The translations under genes were made by a program, and so were the position numbers. The notes below the pieces were generated by a model. That model was not told where the DNA came from and did not search any database. It saw only the letters and a program-made list of their open reading frames with translations. From assembly GCA_910586535.1 (NCBI GenBank), contig CAJUHS010000006.1, positions 1 to 64,000 on the forward strand: DNA of 64,000 nt, given 5' to 3'. This document shows positions 27,411-36,000 of this stretch, one piece after another. This stretch comes from an uncultured Oscillospiraceae bacterium. Lineage in GTDB: Bacteria; Bacillota; Clostridia; Oscillospirales; Ruminococcaceae. Numbering within the stretch: the stretch's first letter is position 1; each line of letters begins with the position of its first letter.

Positions 27411-28010
27411 TTACCAGCGATACTTGTTGTTATAGATATCCAAGGCAATCTTCTGAGTTTTCTCGATAAATGCATAGCCCTGAGTCTTACCTTTTCCAAT
27501 ATCGAGCTTGTCTAAGATTTCCTTCTTCTGAAATCCTTCAGATAACAGCCTGATGATTTTTCCCATATTCTCATCCTGTGCAGAAAGGTCCGCAACAAGC
27601 ATGTCAAACACCTGCATTAAAAACGCTTCATCTTCAAGAGCTGTTGTTCCTGTTGGATCGAATCCATTACCATCTTCGTCATCGATATCTTCAAGAAACA
27701 TATCAAGAGAAAGGTCCTCTGATTTTACTTCCTCTTTGTGTTTCAAGTAACGCTCCACTTCGCTATTGAAGAACTTCATATAAACGTCCATGAAGCCTTT
27801 TTTATTTGGTACAAATACCACCGGCACCTTCTTACCATGAGGGAATGTCCAAGTTTCAACATTTTCACTGTCAAAACCGAGTGGCTTTAAGGTTTCCTTC
27901 ATTTCCTTCGTTAATACTACCGGAACGAGTTCTTCATCAGCTTTTGCAGGAATGTTATTGAACGTCGCTCTGTTACTAAAATCTCTGTAATTATTGTCTT
28001 TGATTGTCAT
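27411..28010 (-). CDS. Phage protein with sigma-like C-terminal HTH
   Basis: 199 residues from ATG 28010 (GGAGGAGCC upstream). No family is certain. The middle is strongly acidic (LSLDMFLEDIDDEDGNG). The last 60 residues (MGKIIRLLSEGFQKKEILDKLDIGKGKTQGYAFIEKTQKIA) look like a helix-turn-helix of the sigma region 4 kind, and VPVVFVPNKKGFMDVYMKFFN is a conserved-looking block. Encoded alone on the minus strand at the right end of the prophage. Could be a phage transcription factor. Confidence 0.5.
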   Translation of the reverse strand: MTIKDNNYRDFSNRATFNNIPAKADEELVPVVLTKEMKETLKPLGFDSENVETWTFPHGKKVPVVFVPNKKGFMDVYMKFFNSEVERYLKHKEEVKSEDLSLDMFLEDIDDEDGNGFDPTGTTALEDEAFLMQVFDMLVADLSAQDENMGKIIRLLSEGFQKKEILDKLDIGKGKTQGYAFIEKTQKIALDIYNNKYRW

Positions 28011-28049
28011 TCTTTGGCTCCTCCTGGCCCAAAGAACTGCGCAAGACAA

Positions 28050-28290
28050 AATACAGACTATTTAGTAACAACCCGACCTTTTTTTCCTAAAAAAGAGCGC
28101 ACGAAATAAAGGGTACGGATTATCCTGGTTCCTTGATTTAACATTTAGAACCCTTATAATCTGTATCCTGCCTTCGAGCGCTACTTCGGGCCGATACATT
28201 ATTTAGAGACTTTGTGTCTCTGTATTATTAGAATAGCCTATAATTTCAGGACTTTCGCGGTGGTGTCAGTTCCGCTTTTTAACGCAAAAA
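28050..28290. other. Intergenic stretch between prophage end and the defence operon's terminators
   Basis: No frame with a ribosome site was found. It contains short hairpins (AGAGAC-TTTGT-GTCTCT near 28,205) and AT-rich runs that could include the promoter of the minus-strand gene ending at 27411, though I see no clear -35/-10 pair. It is the probable seam between prophage and island. No attachment core repeat could be recognised. Confidence 0.4.
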
Positions 28291-28330
28291 AGCCGTATAA
28301 ACGTAGTTTTTTCTCTACACTTATACGGCT
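28291..28330 (-). terminator. Second terminator of the defence operon
   Basis: AGCCGTATAA and TTATACGGCT arms with inner GTAG/CTAC pairing form a long stem. On the minus strand it is followed by TTTTTTGCG, so it stops leftward transcription. Confidence 0.75.
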
Positions 28331-28351
28331 TTGCCTTTATTTGAGCATAAT

Positions 28352-28381
28352 AAAAACCGGAAGTCTTAGTTCCGGTTTTTA
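28352..28381. terminator. Bidirectional terminator at the end of the defence operon
   Basis: AAAAACCGGAA and its complement TTCCGGTTTTT surround a short loop, 8 bases after the metallopeptidase stop. A second hairpin follows on the left. Confidence 0.85.
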
Positions 28382-28388
28382 CAAAAAT

Positions 28389-30350
28389 TTATGAAACAAT
28401 TTTTTCATCGACGCCCCATAACGGGTAATTTTTCTTGGCAAGCTTTTGGTTCACCAATTTAAGAGACTCATGAAAATGATGGTGTATAAGATACTTTGCG
28501 AATATTCCAGCTTTATCTGTCGAATATCCACCACATGCCTTCTCTACAAGATCATCACTGAATAATGGATGAAGATGTAAACCAATACAAATAGCATAAA
28601 CATATTCCGGACTTACATTCGTCTTTTCTTTCCTCATCTGACGAATATATCTTTCCGTAATTCCGGTTCGACACTCCAACTCTAAGTTTGTCATCTTATT
28701 ACTTTTTTTCAAACGTTCCATATGTGCATCTAGTGTTAAATGAAATGCTTTTGGCAGCTTTTCATAAATCTCTAAAATGCGGTCGATTTCATCATCTATT
28801 TTATCCAGCTCTTCTGCTTGTTTAATTACATCCTGGTTATCTTCATATTCAATAGTTTTTGATTCGCAGAATGCTATCGCATTTACATCATGGTTCAAAT
28901 AACATTGATTATAAAAATCTCCAGAACTATTTACTGTTTCAAAATTACGAGTGAATTTCAAGCAGCACTCATCAACATTTTCAAGTGCATAATCTGTTAA
29001 TGCATATTCGCCCGGCTCGTATTTTTTTGCTGGTCGAACATATAATGGATCATTAATACAAACCAAGCAACCTACATAAAGGAATTTTCCGCTGTCCACT
29101 AGCTGTGCAAATTCAGCATTATTTTTGTAGTTCTTTTCGTAATTTTCACGATCCAGAATGAATGTTTGATAATCGTCAAGAGCTTCAGGATTAAAGGTAA
29201 ATGGAGGGTGATAGTGCCCATCAACAGATAGTAATGCTCCCTCTGCACACTTATATCCTAACTGCAAAGCACGCAACTTGGCTGCATATTTTGAAACGCC
29301 AAAACACATCCCCAGCTTATCGAGTGTTCTTTCCATTATCTCACCTGAATGGAAATACGGCGTTTGACGCTGTTCATTATAAATCTGAGAAAACATACCT
29401 GTAAAAATTGTTCTAGGCATAAGTATACGTGGCGCAAGAGCATTAGCTTGCCATTCTGCCCACCATAATGCTTTTTGGACACCTTCAAGATGTTCTGGCG
29501 ACATTTCAGGATCGACCGCACATGACAAACTTGTTTCATCTTCGTTCAGCAAAGATAAAATCTCGAAAAACTTTTGATGCTTTTCCCAATGAATAATCTC
29601 GTGGGCGATTGTGTTAAGTGTACTTCCGACATCTCCCATGAAATATGCATCGCTGTTAACAAGCATGGTTCCAGCCTTTATTTCTTTATTGACAAGATGT
29701 CTTTCTTTTTTTCCTTTCAAGCGCTGTATCATGTAAGAATCATACTCATATACATCCTCGAAGGAAGGATTGAAATACATTCTACCAAACACATTTTTAG
29801 GAAGTGGAGCCTCGTAGTACTCAACTCCCATTTCTCCGAGAATTTGTCCTACAGGCAGTATCCACGCATCAAAAATGACCGGACCAGAACAATAAAATTC
29901 GTAGAAATCTTCTGCTTCATCTTCCAATTGGTCAGAATAAATATAAGGCACTAAATATTCATCCAATGCTCCTGGTTTCTCAAATGTATTTGGATTGTAT
30001 TCCTCTACATCAGTAACACAAAAGTCCTTTAGACCATTTGCCAAGATAGCATTTGCATAGACGGTAAACCATTTTGTTTTACGATCAGCTACCGTTTTAT
30101 TTGTGCCAAGGCTCATGGTTACAAGGTCTGCTTCACAATGAATGTCCATTCTTATCATTGGGCCCAAATCATCATGGCAAACCATATATTTGACTTTAAC
30201 ATTTTCTACTTTTTGGTCACATACAGATAACACGCTATACGAATGAAATCCAATACCGTCGTGTTTTAAATTTACGAACTCCTCAATATAGGTGGTCAAG
30301 CGACGTTCGTATTTATCCTGTATGTAACTTTTGAAATCTGTATATGCCAA
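28389..30350 (-). CDS. ImmA/IrrE-type metallopeptidase with C-terminal HTH
   Basis: About 653 residues from TTG 30350, chosen because AAGGAGG lies 6 bases upstream; a frame-compatible TTG at 30392 lies inside the half-hsdS. The zinc protease core has HEIIHWEKH (about residues 250-258) and, 50-60 residues on, WWAEWQANALAPRILMP, the pattern of the ImmA/IrrE family whose members cleave repressors. Near residues 550-605 a Cro/C1-like helix-turn-helix is seen (MTNLELECRTGITERYIRQMRKEKT). The usual order, HTH first, is reversed, and the 200-residue N-terminal region is unfamiliar. Last gene of the restriction operon, so a sensor or regulator of it is possible but unproven. Confidence 0.8.
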   Translation of the reverse strand: MAYTDFKSYIQDKYERRLTTYIEEFVNLKHDGIGFHSYSVLSVCDQKVENVKVKYMVCHDDLGPMIRMDIHCEADLVTMSLGTNKTVADRKTKWFTVYANAILANGLKDFCVTDVEEYNPNTFEKPGALDEYLVPYIYSDQLEDEAEDFYEFYCSGPVIFDAWILPVGQILGEMGVEYYEAPLPKNVFGRMYFNPSFEDVYEYDSYMIQRLKGKKERHLVNKEIKAGTMLVNSDAYFMGDVGSTLNTIAHEIIHWEKHQKFFEILSLLNEDETSLSCAVDPEMSPEHLEGVQKALWWAEWQANALAPRILMPRTIFTGMFSQIYNEQRQTPYFHSGEIMERTLDKLGMCFGVSKYAAKLRALQLGYKCAEGALLSVDGHYHPPFTFNPEALDDYQTFILDRENYEKNYKNNAEFAQLVDSGKFLYVGCLVCINDPLYVRPAKKYEPGEYALTDYALENVDECCLKFTRNFETVNSSGDFYNQCYLNHDVNAIAFCESKTIEYEDNQDVIKQAEELDKIDDEIDRILEIYEKLPKAFHLTLDAHMERLKKSNKMTNLELECRTGITERYIRQMRKEKTNVSPEYVYAICIGLHLHPLFSDDLVEKACGGYSTDKAGIFAKYLIHHHFHESLKLVNQKLAKKNYPLWGVDEKIVS

Positions 30351-30366
30351 GGCAATCCTCCTTAAT

Positions 30367-30902
30367 TTATTTTGATTTATCGCTCTGGTCAATCAAGAGC
30401 GTAAACTTTTCTTGAAGTTCTATTGGTGGGCAAGGGAAAGAGAACCCCTCCAACTGTTTTCTGTTTACCTTAGGCATTTGAGACCTTCCGCTATATGAAA
30501 GCACATAGTCTAGAAAATAATCTGATCTCATCACATGCGCCAAGAATTTTCTATCGCACATGCCCGTAACCAATAGAGGATAACAATCTGCTGAACAGAG
30601 TCCTTCGAAATCCGGAAGTGCCACTTTGTTCAACGCCGGTCTAATCTTGCTATACAGGATATGCTGAGGCCCAAAATAGTACTTAGGACTAATAACGTTA
30701 TCTTCCTGAACGGTACGATAGCCAGACAAAATACCGGTGTTTTTCTCTATGCTATCAATCCCTATGTGCGGATAATCTGCATATTTCTCGTATTCTTTCG
30801 TCATCGTTCCATAAACCTTAGCAACATCAGAAAGTTTGCGCATAGGCCATCCCATTGGATTGTCAACCGGATCCCCAAACTCCTCGATAAATTGCGACTG
30901 GT
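30367..30902 (-). pseudogene. Half-length hsdS cassette (second TRD only)
   Basis: The frame begins without its own start signals at the end of the recombinase gene (it is open across the recombinase stop in another frame) and reads SQFIEEFGDPVDNPMGWP through the second target-recognition domain to DQSDKSK and a stop. From 30369 to 30897 it is base-for-base identical to 34941-35469 in the full hsdS. The C-terminal FELKQAIADIDNLARAL helix of the full gene is missing. It appears to be a stored TRD half-gene or the residue of a duplication, probably not a functional subunit by itself. Confidence 0.88.
30369..30897 (-). repeat. 529-bp perfect direct repeat, copy A
   Basis: Identical on inspection to 34941-35469, same orientation, constant offset 4572. 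It covers the second TRD half of hsdS. The ends fall at GCGA (right) and ATTTTGATTT (left), outside which the sequences diverge at once. Confidence 0.95.
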
Positions 30903-31874
30903 TTAGCCTATATACTTCTTGTGAGACACCTTTACATTATTCTGGTTAACCATAGCGTATTGCAGAGTAGTATCCACGTTTTGATGGCCCAGAAGCTGCT
31001 GCACTTGCTCTATAGGCATACCTTTATCAATAGCCATTGTCGCCAGCGTTCTTCTAAATTTGTGCGGATGCACTTTGCTTAGACTTAACTTCCTGCCAAG
31101 CTCACGCAGCCTGATTTCAACGCCGCTTATCTGTAATCTGTTATATGGTTTTTGAAGAGAGACAAATAGCGCCTCATTGTCATCACCGCGTGAATCCAGA
31201 TACTTTTTCAAGTGTATCTTGGTGCGGGCATCAAAATACACCTTGCGTTGCTTATTACCTTTACCAAGAACCACACACTCGCGGTTTTGGAAGTCAATGT
31301 CGGCCTTATTCAGTTTCACCAGTTCACCCACACGCATCCCTGTAGACGCAAGAATATCAATAATGGCTAGGTCCCTTACACAATCTGCTCTATCTCTCAT
31401 AATTTCAAGCGCTTCATCTGTGTAAGTTTCCTTTACGGTTTTGCAGGTTTTCACCTTATGAATCCTTCTCACCGGGCTTTTGACGATATAATCTTCATCC
31501 TCCAGCCACGAAAAGAAGCTCGATAAAATCCTGCGAATGTTATCGATTGTGACTTTGCTGGCGCCGCTTTTCTGCTGATACTCGTCCAGGTACAGACGGA
31601 TATCATCTGTTGTTGCGCATTCCGGCGACTTATTTATTGCCGCTATTACATTTCGTATCGTTGACTCATAATAATGAATCGTTTTATCTGAACACCCCTC
31701 AACGCGTTTAGCAGCCAGAAATATTTGAATATAATCTGGCTGTCTTTTTTCTGTTGAAGCTTCCTCTACGTTAGGAATGATTGCATTCAACGTTTTATGT
31801 AGCAGTTGCATCTGTGCCTCTGACAGATGCAACTGCATTATTTTTTCAATTTGTTCTATAATTTGTGCTTTCAT
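30903..31874 (-). CDS. Tyrosine recombinase (XerC/integrase family) linked to hsdS
   Basis: 323 residues, AAAGGAAAACC before ATG 31874. An N-terminal SAM-like arm-binding domain (about 45-130) and a full catalytic domain: STGMRVGEL (Arg I), GKGNKQRKVYF (Lys), HPHKFRRTLAT (His-x-x-Arg), LLGHQNVDTTLQYAMV (His and nucleophile Tyr). The small size fits recombinases that flip or swap hsdS halves in Type I restriction loci. It sits between hsdR and the half-hsdS and ends at the very edge of the repeated cassette. It lacks the phage-style long N-terminus, so it is unlikely to be the prophage integrase. Confidence 0.88.
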   Translation of the reverse strand: MKAQIIEQIEKIMQLHLSEAQMQLLHKTLNAIIPNVEEASTEKRQPDYIQIFLAAKRVEGCSDKTIHYYESTIRNVIAAINKSPECATTDDIRLYLDEYQQKSGASKVTIDNIRRILSSFFSWLEDEDYIVKSPVRRIHKVKTCKTVKETYTDEALEIMRDRADCVRDLAIIDILASTGMRVGELVKLNKADIDFQNRECVVLGKGNKQRKVYFDARTKIHLKKYLDSRGDDNEALFVSLQKPYNRLQISGVEIRLRELGRKLSLSKVHPHKFRRTLATMAIDKGMPIEQVQQLLGHQNVDTTLQYAMVNQNNVKVSHKKYIG

Positions 31875-31936
31875 GTTGGTTTTCCTTTCTTACCAACATC
31901 CTGCACCACTTAAATAAATTGTCTGCTCATCTGGTA

Positions 31937-34852
31937 TTAATAGTAGGCTTCAATGTAGCTGTAAGCTTTATCAAATACTTCCTTATCCTTAATCTTGTAC
32001 TTAATCCAAACTACGCTACGAAGAGCTTTCTTAACTTCATTTTTACCTGTTGTAGTTTTCTGCCATCCATCGAAGCGTACGATTTTAACGATATCATCGA
32101 TGTCGTTAACAATTCTTTCTACGATTACAGGTGTCTTATTATTTCGAAGGCCGTTGAAAAGTTCAGTAAGTGCCGCCTTACCTCTATCGATTTCTTCTTC
32201 CGGAACAACTTCCTTCTCAGCTCTTGCAGCTTCTTTAGCAAGTCCTAACAGAAGTTTCAGGAACTCGATACTTGTAATTAAGCCCTGTTCATGACGTTCA
32301 CGAAGCTCTTCCAGCTTTTCACCAAGTTTTTTGAACTTAGGATCGTTGCCATGCTTCTGAATTTTAGCAACAAGGTCAATTTCTACTTTCATGGTTGTCT
32401 TCTTAATATCCTTCTGTTTCTGAATGAATTCATCGATAAGAGCTGCATCAAGAGTAAGGATATCTACATCATCGTGAACTTCACCGACTTCAATGTGCTG
32501 ATGAACAAGGTCTAGTGTTTTTGCACCAAGGGCTGCCCATACTAATGCGCCTCTGTTATCGGTAGGTTTAACAGATTCATACACCTTACTAAGCCATACA
32601 TAGTCGTACTTGAATGGCTCCAAGAATGGATCAGGGGACAGAGCATTCCATGCGCGGTTCAGCACACGATAATCTGCTGCGAATTCATCCTTAGCTTTAT
32701 TGTTAGGTAAACACTCCTGCGCTGCCAGTAAACCTTCCCAGCCTTCAACAGTACGGTCTACACCCATAAAGTAGCTCAAACACTTACGCATAAGAGCAGG
32801 CACCTGTTTTTTCACCTCTTCGATATTTGTGATAACCTTCTTCATTCCAGCTTCATCAAAGTTCAGAGCCTTTGCAACGTTATCAAAAATACCGATGTAG
32901 TCTACGATAAGACCGTTTGTTTTGCCTTCATCATAAGTACGGTTAACACGACAGATTGCCTGAAGCAGGTTGTGGTCCTTCATAGGCTTATCAAGATAAA
33001 TAACCTGAAGAATAGGCGCATCGAAACCGGTAAGCAGTTTAGCTGTAACAATGACGAATTTAAGCGGATTATCCTTGTCTCTGAACTGGTCAAGAACCTT
33101 AGCTTCCTGGTCTCTGTTACGGCGATACTTCTTATAACGGTCTTCCTTATCGTTATTCGTATGCATAACAATTGTTGATGCTTCTTCCGGTAAGAGCTTG
33201 TCTAACTCTTCTTTGTACATCAAGCAGCATTCGCGGTCATATACAACTACCTGTGCCTTGTAACCGTTAGGCTCAATCTTTGTCTTATAGTGATTTACGA
33301 TATGCTCACAAACTTTTCTGATACGCTTGCGGTCATACATAATAGCTTTCATAGTAACGTTCTTAGAAAGCTCGCCCTTGTCTTCGTCAGAAAGGCCCTC
33401 TGTCAATTCATCAAACGCCTGGTTAAGAGAGTCTTTATCAACATGAAGGTCGATAGGCACCGGTTCAAAGTTAAGCGGAAGTGTTGCCTTGTCTCTAATG
33501 GAGTCAGAGAAGGAATACTTACTCATATAACCACTCTTATCTTCGATAGCACCGAAGGTTTTAAACGTATTCTTATCAAGTCTGTTAATGGGGGTACCTG
33601 TCAAACCGAAGAAGAATGCATTAGGTAATGCAAGTCTCATCTTTTCGCCAAGGTCACCTTCCTGTGTACGGTGAGCTTCGTCTACCATAAGAATGATATT
33701 GTCACGCATGTTCAGCGCCTTTTCTACATCACCAAATCTAAAAATGGTAGTAATCGCAATCTTACGCATGTCCTGTTCAAAGAAGTTCATAAGTTCTTCT
33801 TTTGTTGCAAGAGACTGCAAGTTTGGAATATCTGCTGCATTGAAGTCACCGGTAATCTGTGTTTCAAGATCAATACGGTCATCAACGATTACAACTGTTG
33901 GATTCTGAAGCTCCGGAATCATACGAAGTTTCTGCGCTGCAAATACCATCAACAACGACTTACCAGAACCCTGGAAATGCCAGATAAGACCTTGCTTAAT
34001 CTTGTTTTCCTTTACACGTTCTACGATAAGGTTTGCTGCTTCATACTGCTGATATCTACAAATGATTTTAATCTTTCTGTGCTTCTTATCAGTAGAGAAC
34101 AAGGTAAAGAACTGCATGATATCCATAACTTTTTCAGGAGTAAGCATATCCGCAATACTAATACGCACGTCAGCAAGGCTACCTTCTGCCTTATGGTCAG
34201 GTGTATGCCAAGGGCCCCACTTAGTAAGAGTCATATTTACAGAACCGTATCTGTAAAATTTACCTTCTGATGCAAAGTTGAAAACGTTAGGCACGAACAT
34301 TTCTGGAATGGACTTCTCGTAGCCAGCAATATCCTGTGCACCGTCCAACCAAGAAATCGCGTTACGAACCGGTGTCTTAAGTTCACCGATTGCAACAGGG
34401 AAACCGTTAATCAACAAAACGATGTCTAGTCTCTTGCCATTTTCCACAGAAGGGTACACCCACTGGTTAGTAACTACATATTCATTCTTAGCGAGTTCCT
34501 CTTTTGTCATCGTACCAAAGAAGGAAATAGAAGTAGATCTTCCATCCTCGCCAAAAGGATATGAGTTTTCTTCAAACAGCTTTTTCTTAAATGCTTCATT
34601 CTGTGCGACAAGATTGTCACTAGGAAATGGCTGCAACATAGCACGAAGCTTATAAATCACTTCGTCTGCTCTGGAAGGATCTGCTGCAATTTCAGGATTC
34701 AGACGAATCAACGCATCCTTCACCATTGGCTCTACAATGACATCTGTCATATCACGTGGAAGTTCTTCTGCAGGAACGTACTTCCAACCGTCCTTTTTAA
34801 GTGAATCAATAAACAATTGTTCCGCTGTATTGTCTTCATTAAACTGTGACAT
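31937..34852 (-). CDS. hsdR: Type I restriction subunit HsdR
   Basis: About 971 residues from ATG 34852 (GAAAGGAGTAACG upstream). The N-terminal nuclease domain carries RLDIVLLINGFPVAIGELKTP (D...ExK) around residue 155. Then come the translocase motifs: GLIWHFQGSGKSLLMVFAAQKL (Walker A, near 300), LMVDEAHRTQEG (DEAH), FFGLTGTPIN (motif III), and the second RecA lobe with VTAKLLTGFDAPILQVIYLDKP and AICRVNRTYDEGKTNGLIVDY. The C-terminal helical region (about 750-971) contacts the M/S core. With HsdM and HsdS it cuts unmodified DNA after translocation. It overlaps the hsdS stop region. Intact. Confidence 0.96.
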   Translation of the reverse strand: MSQFNEDNTAEQLFIDSLKKDGWKYVPAEELPRDMTDVIVEPMVKDALIRLNPEIAADPSRADEVIYKLRAMLQPFPSDNLVAQNEAFKKKLFEENSYPFGEDGRSTSISFFGTMTKEELAKNEYVVTNQWVYPSVENGKRLDIVLLINGFPVAIGELKTPVRNAISWLDGAQDIAGYEKSIPEMFVPNVFNFASEGKFYRYGSVNMTLTKWGPWHTPDHKAEGSLADVRISIADMLTPEKVMDIMQFFTLFSTDKKHRKIKIICRYQQYEAANLIVERVKENKIKQGLIWHFQGSGKSLLMVFAAQKLRMIPELQNPTVVIVDDRIDLETQITGDFNAADIPNLQSLATKEELMNFFEQDMRKIAITTIFRFGDVEKALNMRDNIILMVDEAHRTQEGDLGEKMRLALPNAFFFGLTGTPINRLDKNTFKTFGAIEDKSGYMSKYSFSDSIRDKATLPLNFEPVPIDLHVDKDSLNQAFDELTEGLSDEDKGELSKNVTMKAIMYDRKRIRKVCEHIVNHYKTKIEPNGYKAQVVVYDRECCLMYKEELDKLLPEEASTIVMHTNNDKEDRYKKYRRNRDQEAKVLDQFRDKDNPLKFVIVTAKLLTGFDAPILQVIYLDKPMKDHNLLQAICRVNRTYDEGKTNGLIVDYIGIFDNVAKALNFDEAGMKKVITNIEEVKKQVPALMRKCLSYFMGVDRTVEGWEGLLAAQECLPNNKAKDEFAADYRVLNRAWNALSPDPFLEPFKYDYVWLSKVYESVKPTDNRGALVWAALGAKTLDLVHQHIEVGEVHDDVDILTLDAALIDEFIQKQKDIKKTTMKVEIDLVAKIQKHGNDPKFKKLGEKLEELRERHEQGLITSIEFLKLLLGLAKEAARAEKEVVPEEEIDRGKAALTELFNGLRNNKTPVIVERIVNDIDDIVKIVRFDGWQKTTTGKNEVKKALRSVVWIKYKIKDKEVFDKAYSYIEAYY

Positions 34853-34869
34853 ATCGTTACTCCTTTCCA

Positions 34870-36000
34870 CTAGTTAAGTTCCTGCTGCATCAACGCCCTT
34901 GCAAGATTATCGATATCTGCGATAGCTTGCTTCAGTTCAAATTTTGATTTATCGCTCTGGTCAATCAAGAGCGTAAACTTTTCTTGAAGTTCTATTGGTG
35001 GGCAAGGGAAAGAGAACCCCTCCAACTGTTTTCTGTTTACCTTAGGCATTTGAGACCTTCCGCTATATGAAAGCACATAGTCTAGAAAATAATCTGATCT
35101 CATCACATGCGCCAAGAATTTTCTATCGCACATGCCCGTAACCAATAGAGGATAACAATCTGCTGAACAGAGTCCTTCGAAATCCGGAAGTGCCACTTTG
35201 TTCAACGCCGGTCTAATCTTGCTATACAGGATATGCTGAGGCCCAAAATAGTACTTAGGACTAATAACGTTATCTTCCTGAACGGTACGATAGCCAGACA
35301 AAATACCGGTGTTTTTCTCTATGCTATCAATCCCTATGTGCGGATAATCTGCATATTTCTCGTATTCTTTCGTCATCGTTCCATAAACCTTAGCAACATC
35401 AGAAAGTTTGCGCATAGGCCATCCCATTGGATTGTCAACCGGATCCCCAAACTCCTCGATAAATTGCGATTTCACCAATTCATCCGTCTTATCAAGCAGA
35501 TTCTTGTACGCTGTTTTTGTGTTCTCAAAAGACCAAAGGATCTCCACTAGTTTTCTCTGAGTCTCGATAGGAGGAAGATTAAACTCGTACTTTTCAAAGT
35601 CAGACCAATTCAAGAAGAAGTTGGTGGAACCTTTTTTGTTTTCCTCAGCAAATCTCCAGAAATCATCTGACTGGAAAATAAACGGTAAAAACTTCTGCAT
35701 GAGGACATTTTCATCCTTCGTTCTGCAGACATAGCTAACGTCAGAGCAAATGCCCTCGAAATCAACCACGCCTGCTTTTCTCAAATGTGGATTTCTTGAC
35801 ATCAAAAGGACGTCACCTGGCACAAATCTCATGTGAAAAGCCGGGCCGATGGTGCTTCCGGCGATTACGCCTTTTTTGGTTATCTGAATTTCACCATTAT
35901 CAAAATGCTCACCGCCAATGTAATATTCCAGGTCGGTGTTATCCTTATCAACCTTGTCCTTGATGCGGGTAACCACATCTTTCAAATACACCTTAGACAT
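34870..36000 (-). CDS. hsdS: Type I specificity subunit HsdS (two TRDs)
   Basis: About 376 residues from ATG 36000, whose codons overlap the hsdM stop. TRD1 spans about residues 1-150 and ends in the conserved spacer PPIETQRKLVEILWSFENTKTAYKNLLDKTDELVKSQF. TRD2 spans about 175-345 and ends PPIELQEKFTLLID followed by a distal helix. Each TRD reads half of a bipartite DNA target. The TRD2 half (34941-35469) is perfectly duplicated downstream, so the target specificity has probably been, or can be, altered by recombination at this half. Confidence 0.94.
   Translation of the reverse strand: MSKVYLKDVVTRIKDKVDKDNTDLEYYIGGEHFDNGEIQITKKGVIAGSTIGPAFHMRFVPGDVLLMSRNPHLRKAGVVDFEGICSDVSYVCRTKDENVLMQKFLPFIFQSDDFWRFAEENKKGSTNFFLNWSDFEKYEFNLPPIETQRKLVEILWSFENTKTAYKNLLDKTDELVKSQFIEEFGDPVDNPMGWPMRKLSDVAKVYGTMTKEYEKYADYPHIGIDSIEKNTGILSGYRTVQEDNVISPKYYFGPQHILYSKIRPALNKVALPDFEGLCSADCYPLLVTGMCDRKFLAHVMRSDYFLDYVLSYSGRSQMPKVNRKQLEGFSFPCPPIELQEKFTLLIDQSDKSKFELKQAIADIDNLARALMQQELN
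34941..35469 (-). repeat. 529-bp perfect direct repeat, copy B (inside hsdS)
   Basis: Same sequence and orientation as 30369-30897. Recombination between the copies would delete 4,572 bp including hsdR and the recombinase gene; gene conversion would only copy the TRD half. Confidence 0.95.

Noticed and set aside
30350..30392. A longer start for the metallopeptidase inside the half-hsdS
   Set aside because: The AAGGAGG site is placed 6 bases before TTG 30350. The upstream TTG at 30392 lacks a site and lies in the repeated hsdS copy.
30903..31874. Tyrosine recombinase as the prophage integrase
   Set aside because: It lies inside the restriction operon, ends at the edge of the repeated hsdS half and has the size of hsdS-linked recombinases, so a role at hsdS is more likely, though not proven.
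30369..35469. Inverted hsdS repeats suited to DNA inversion
   Set aside because: Base-by-base reading shows that both copies have the same orientation; no inverted partner was found in the window.
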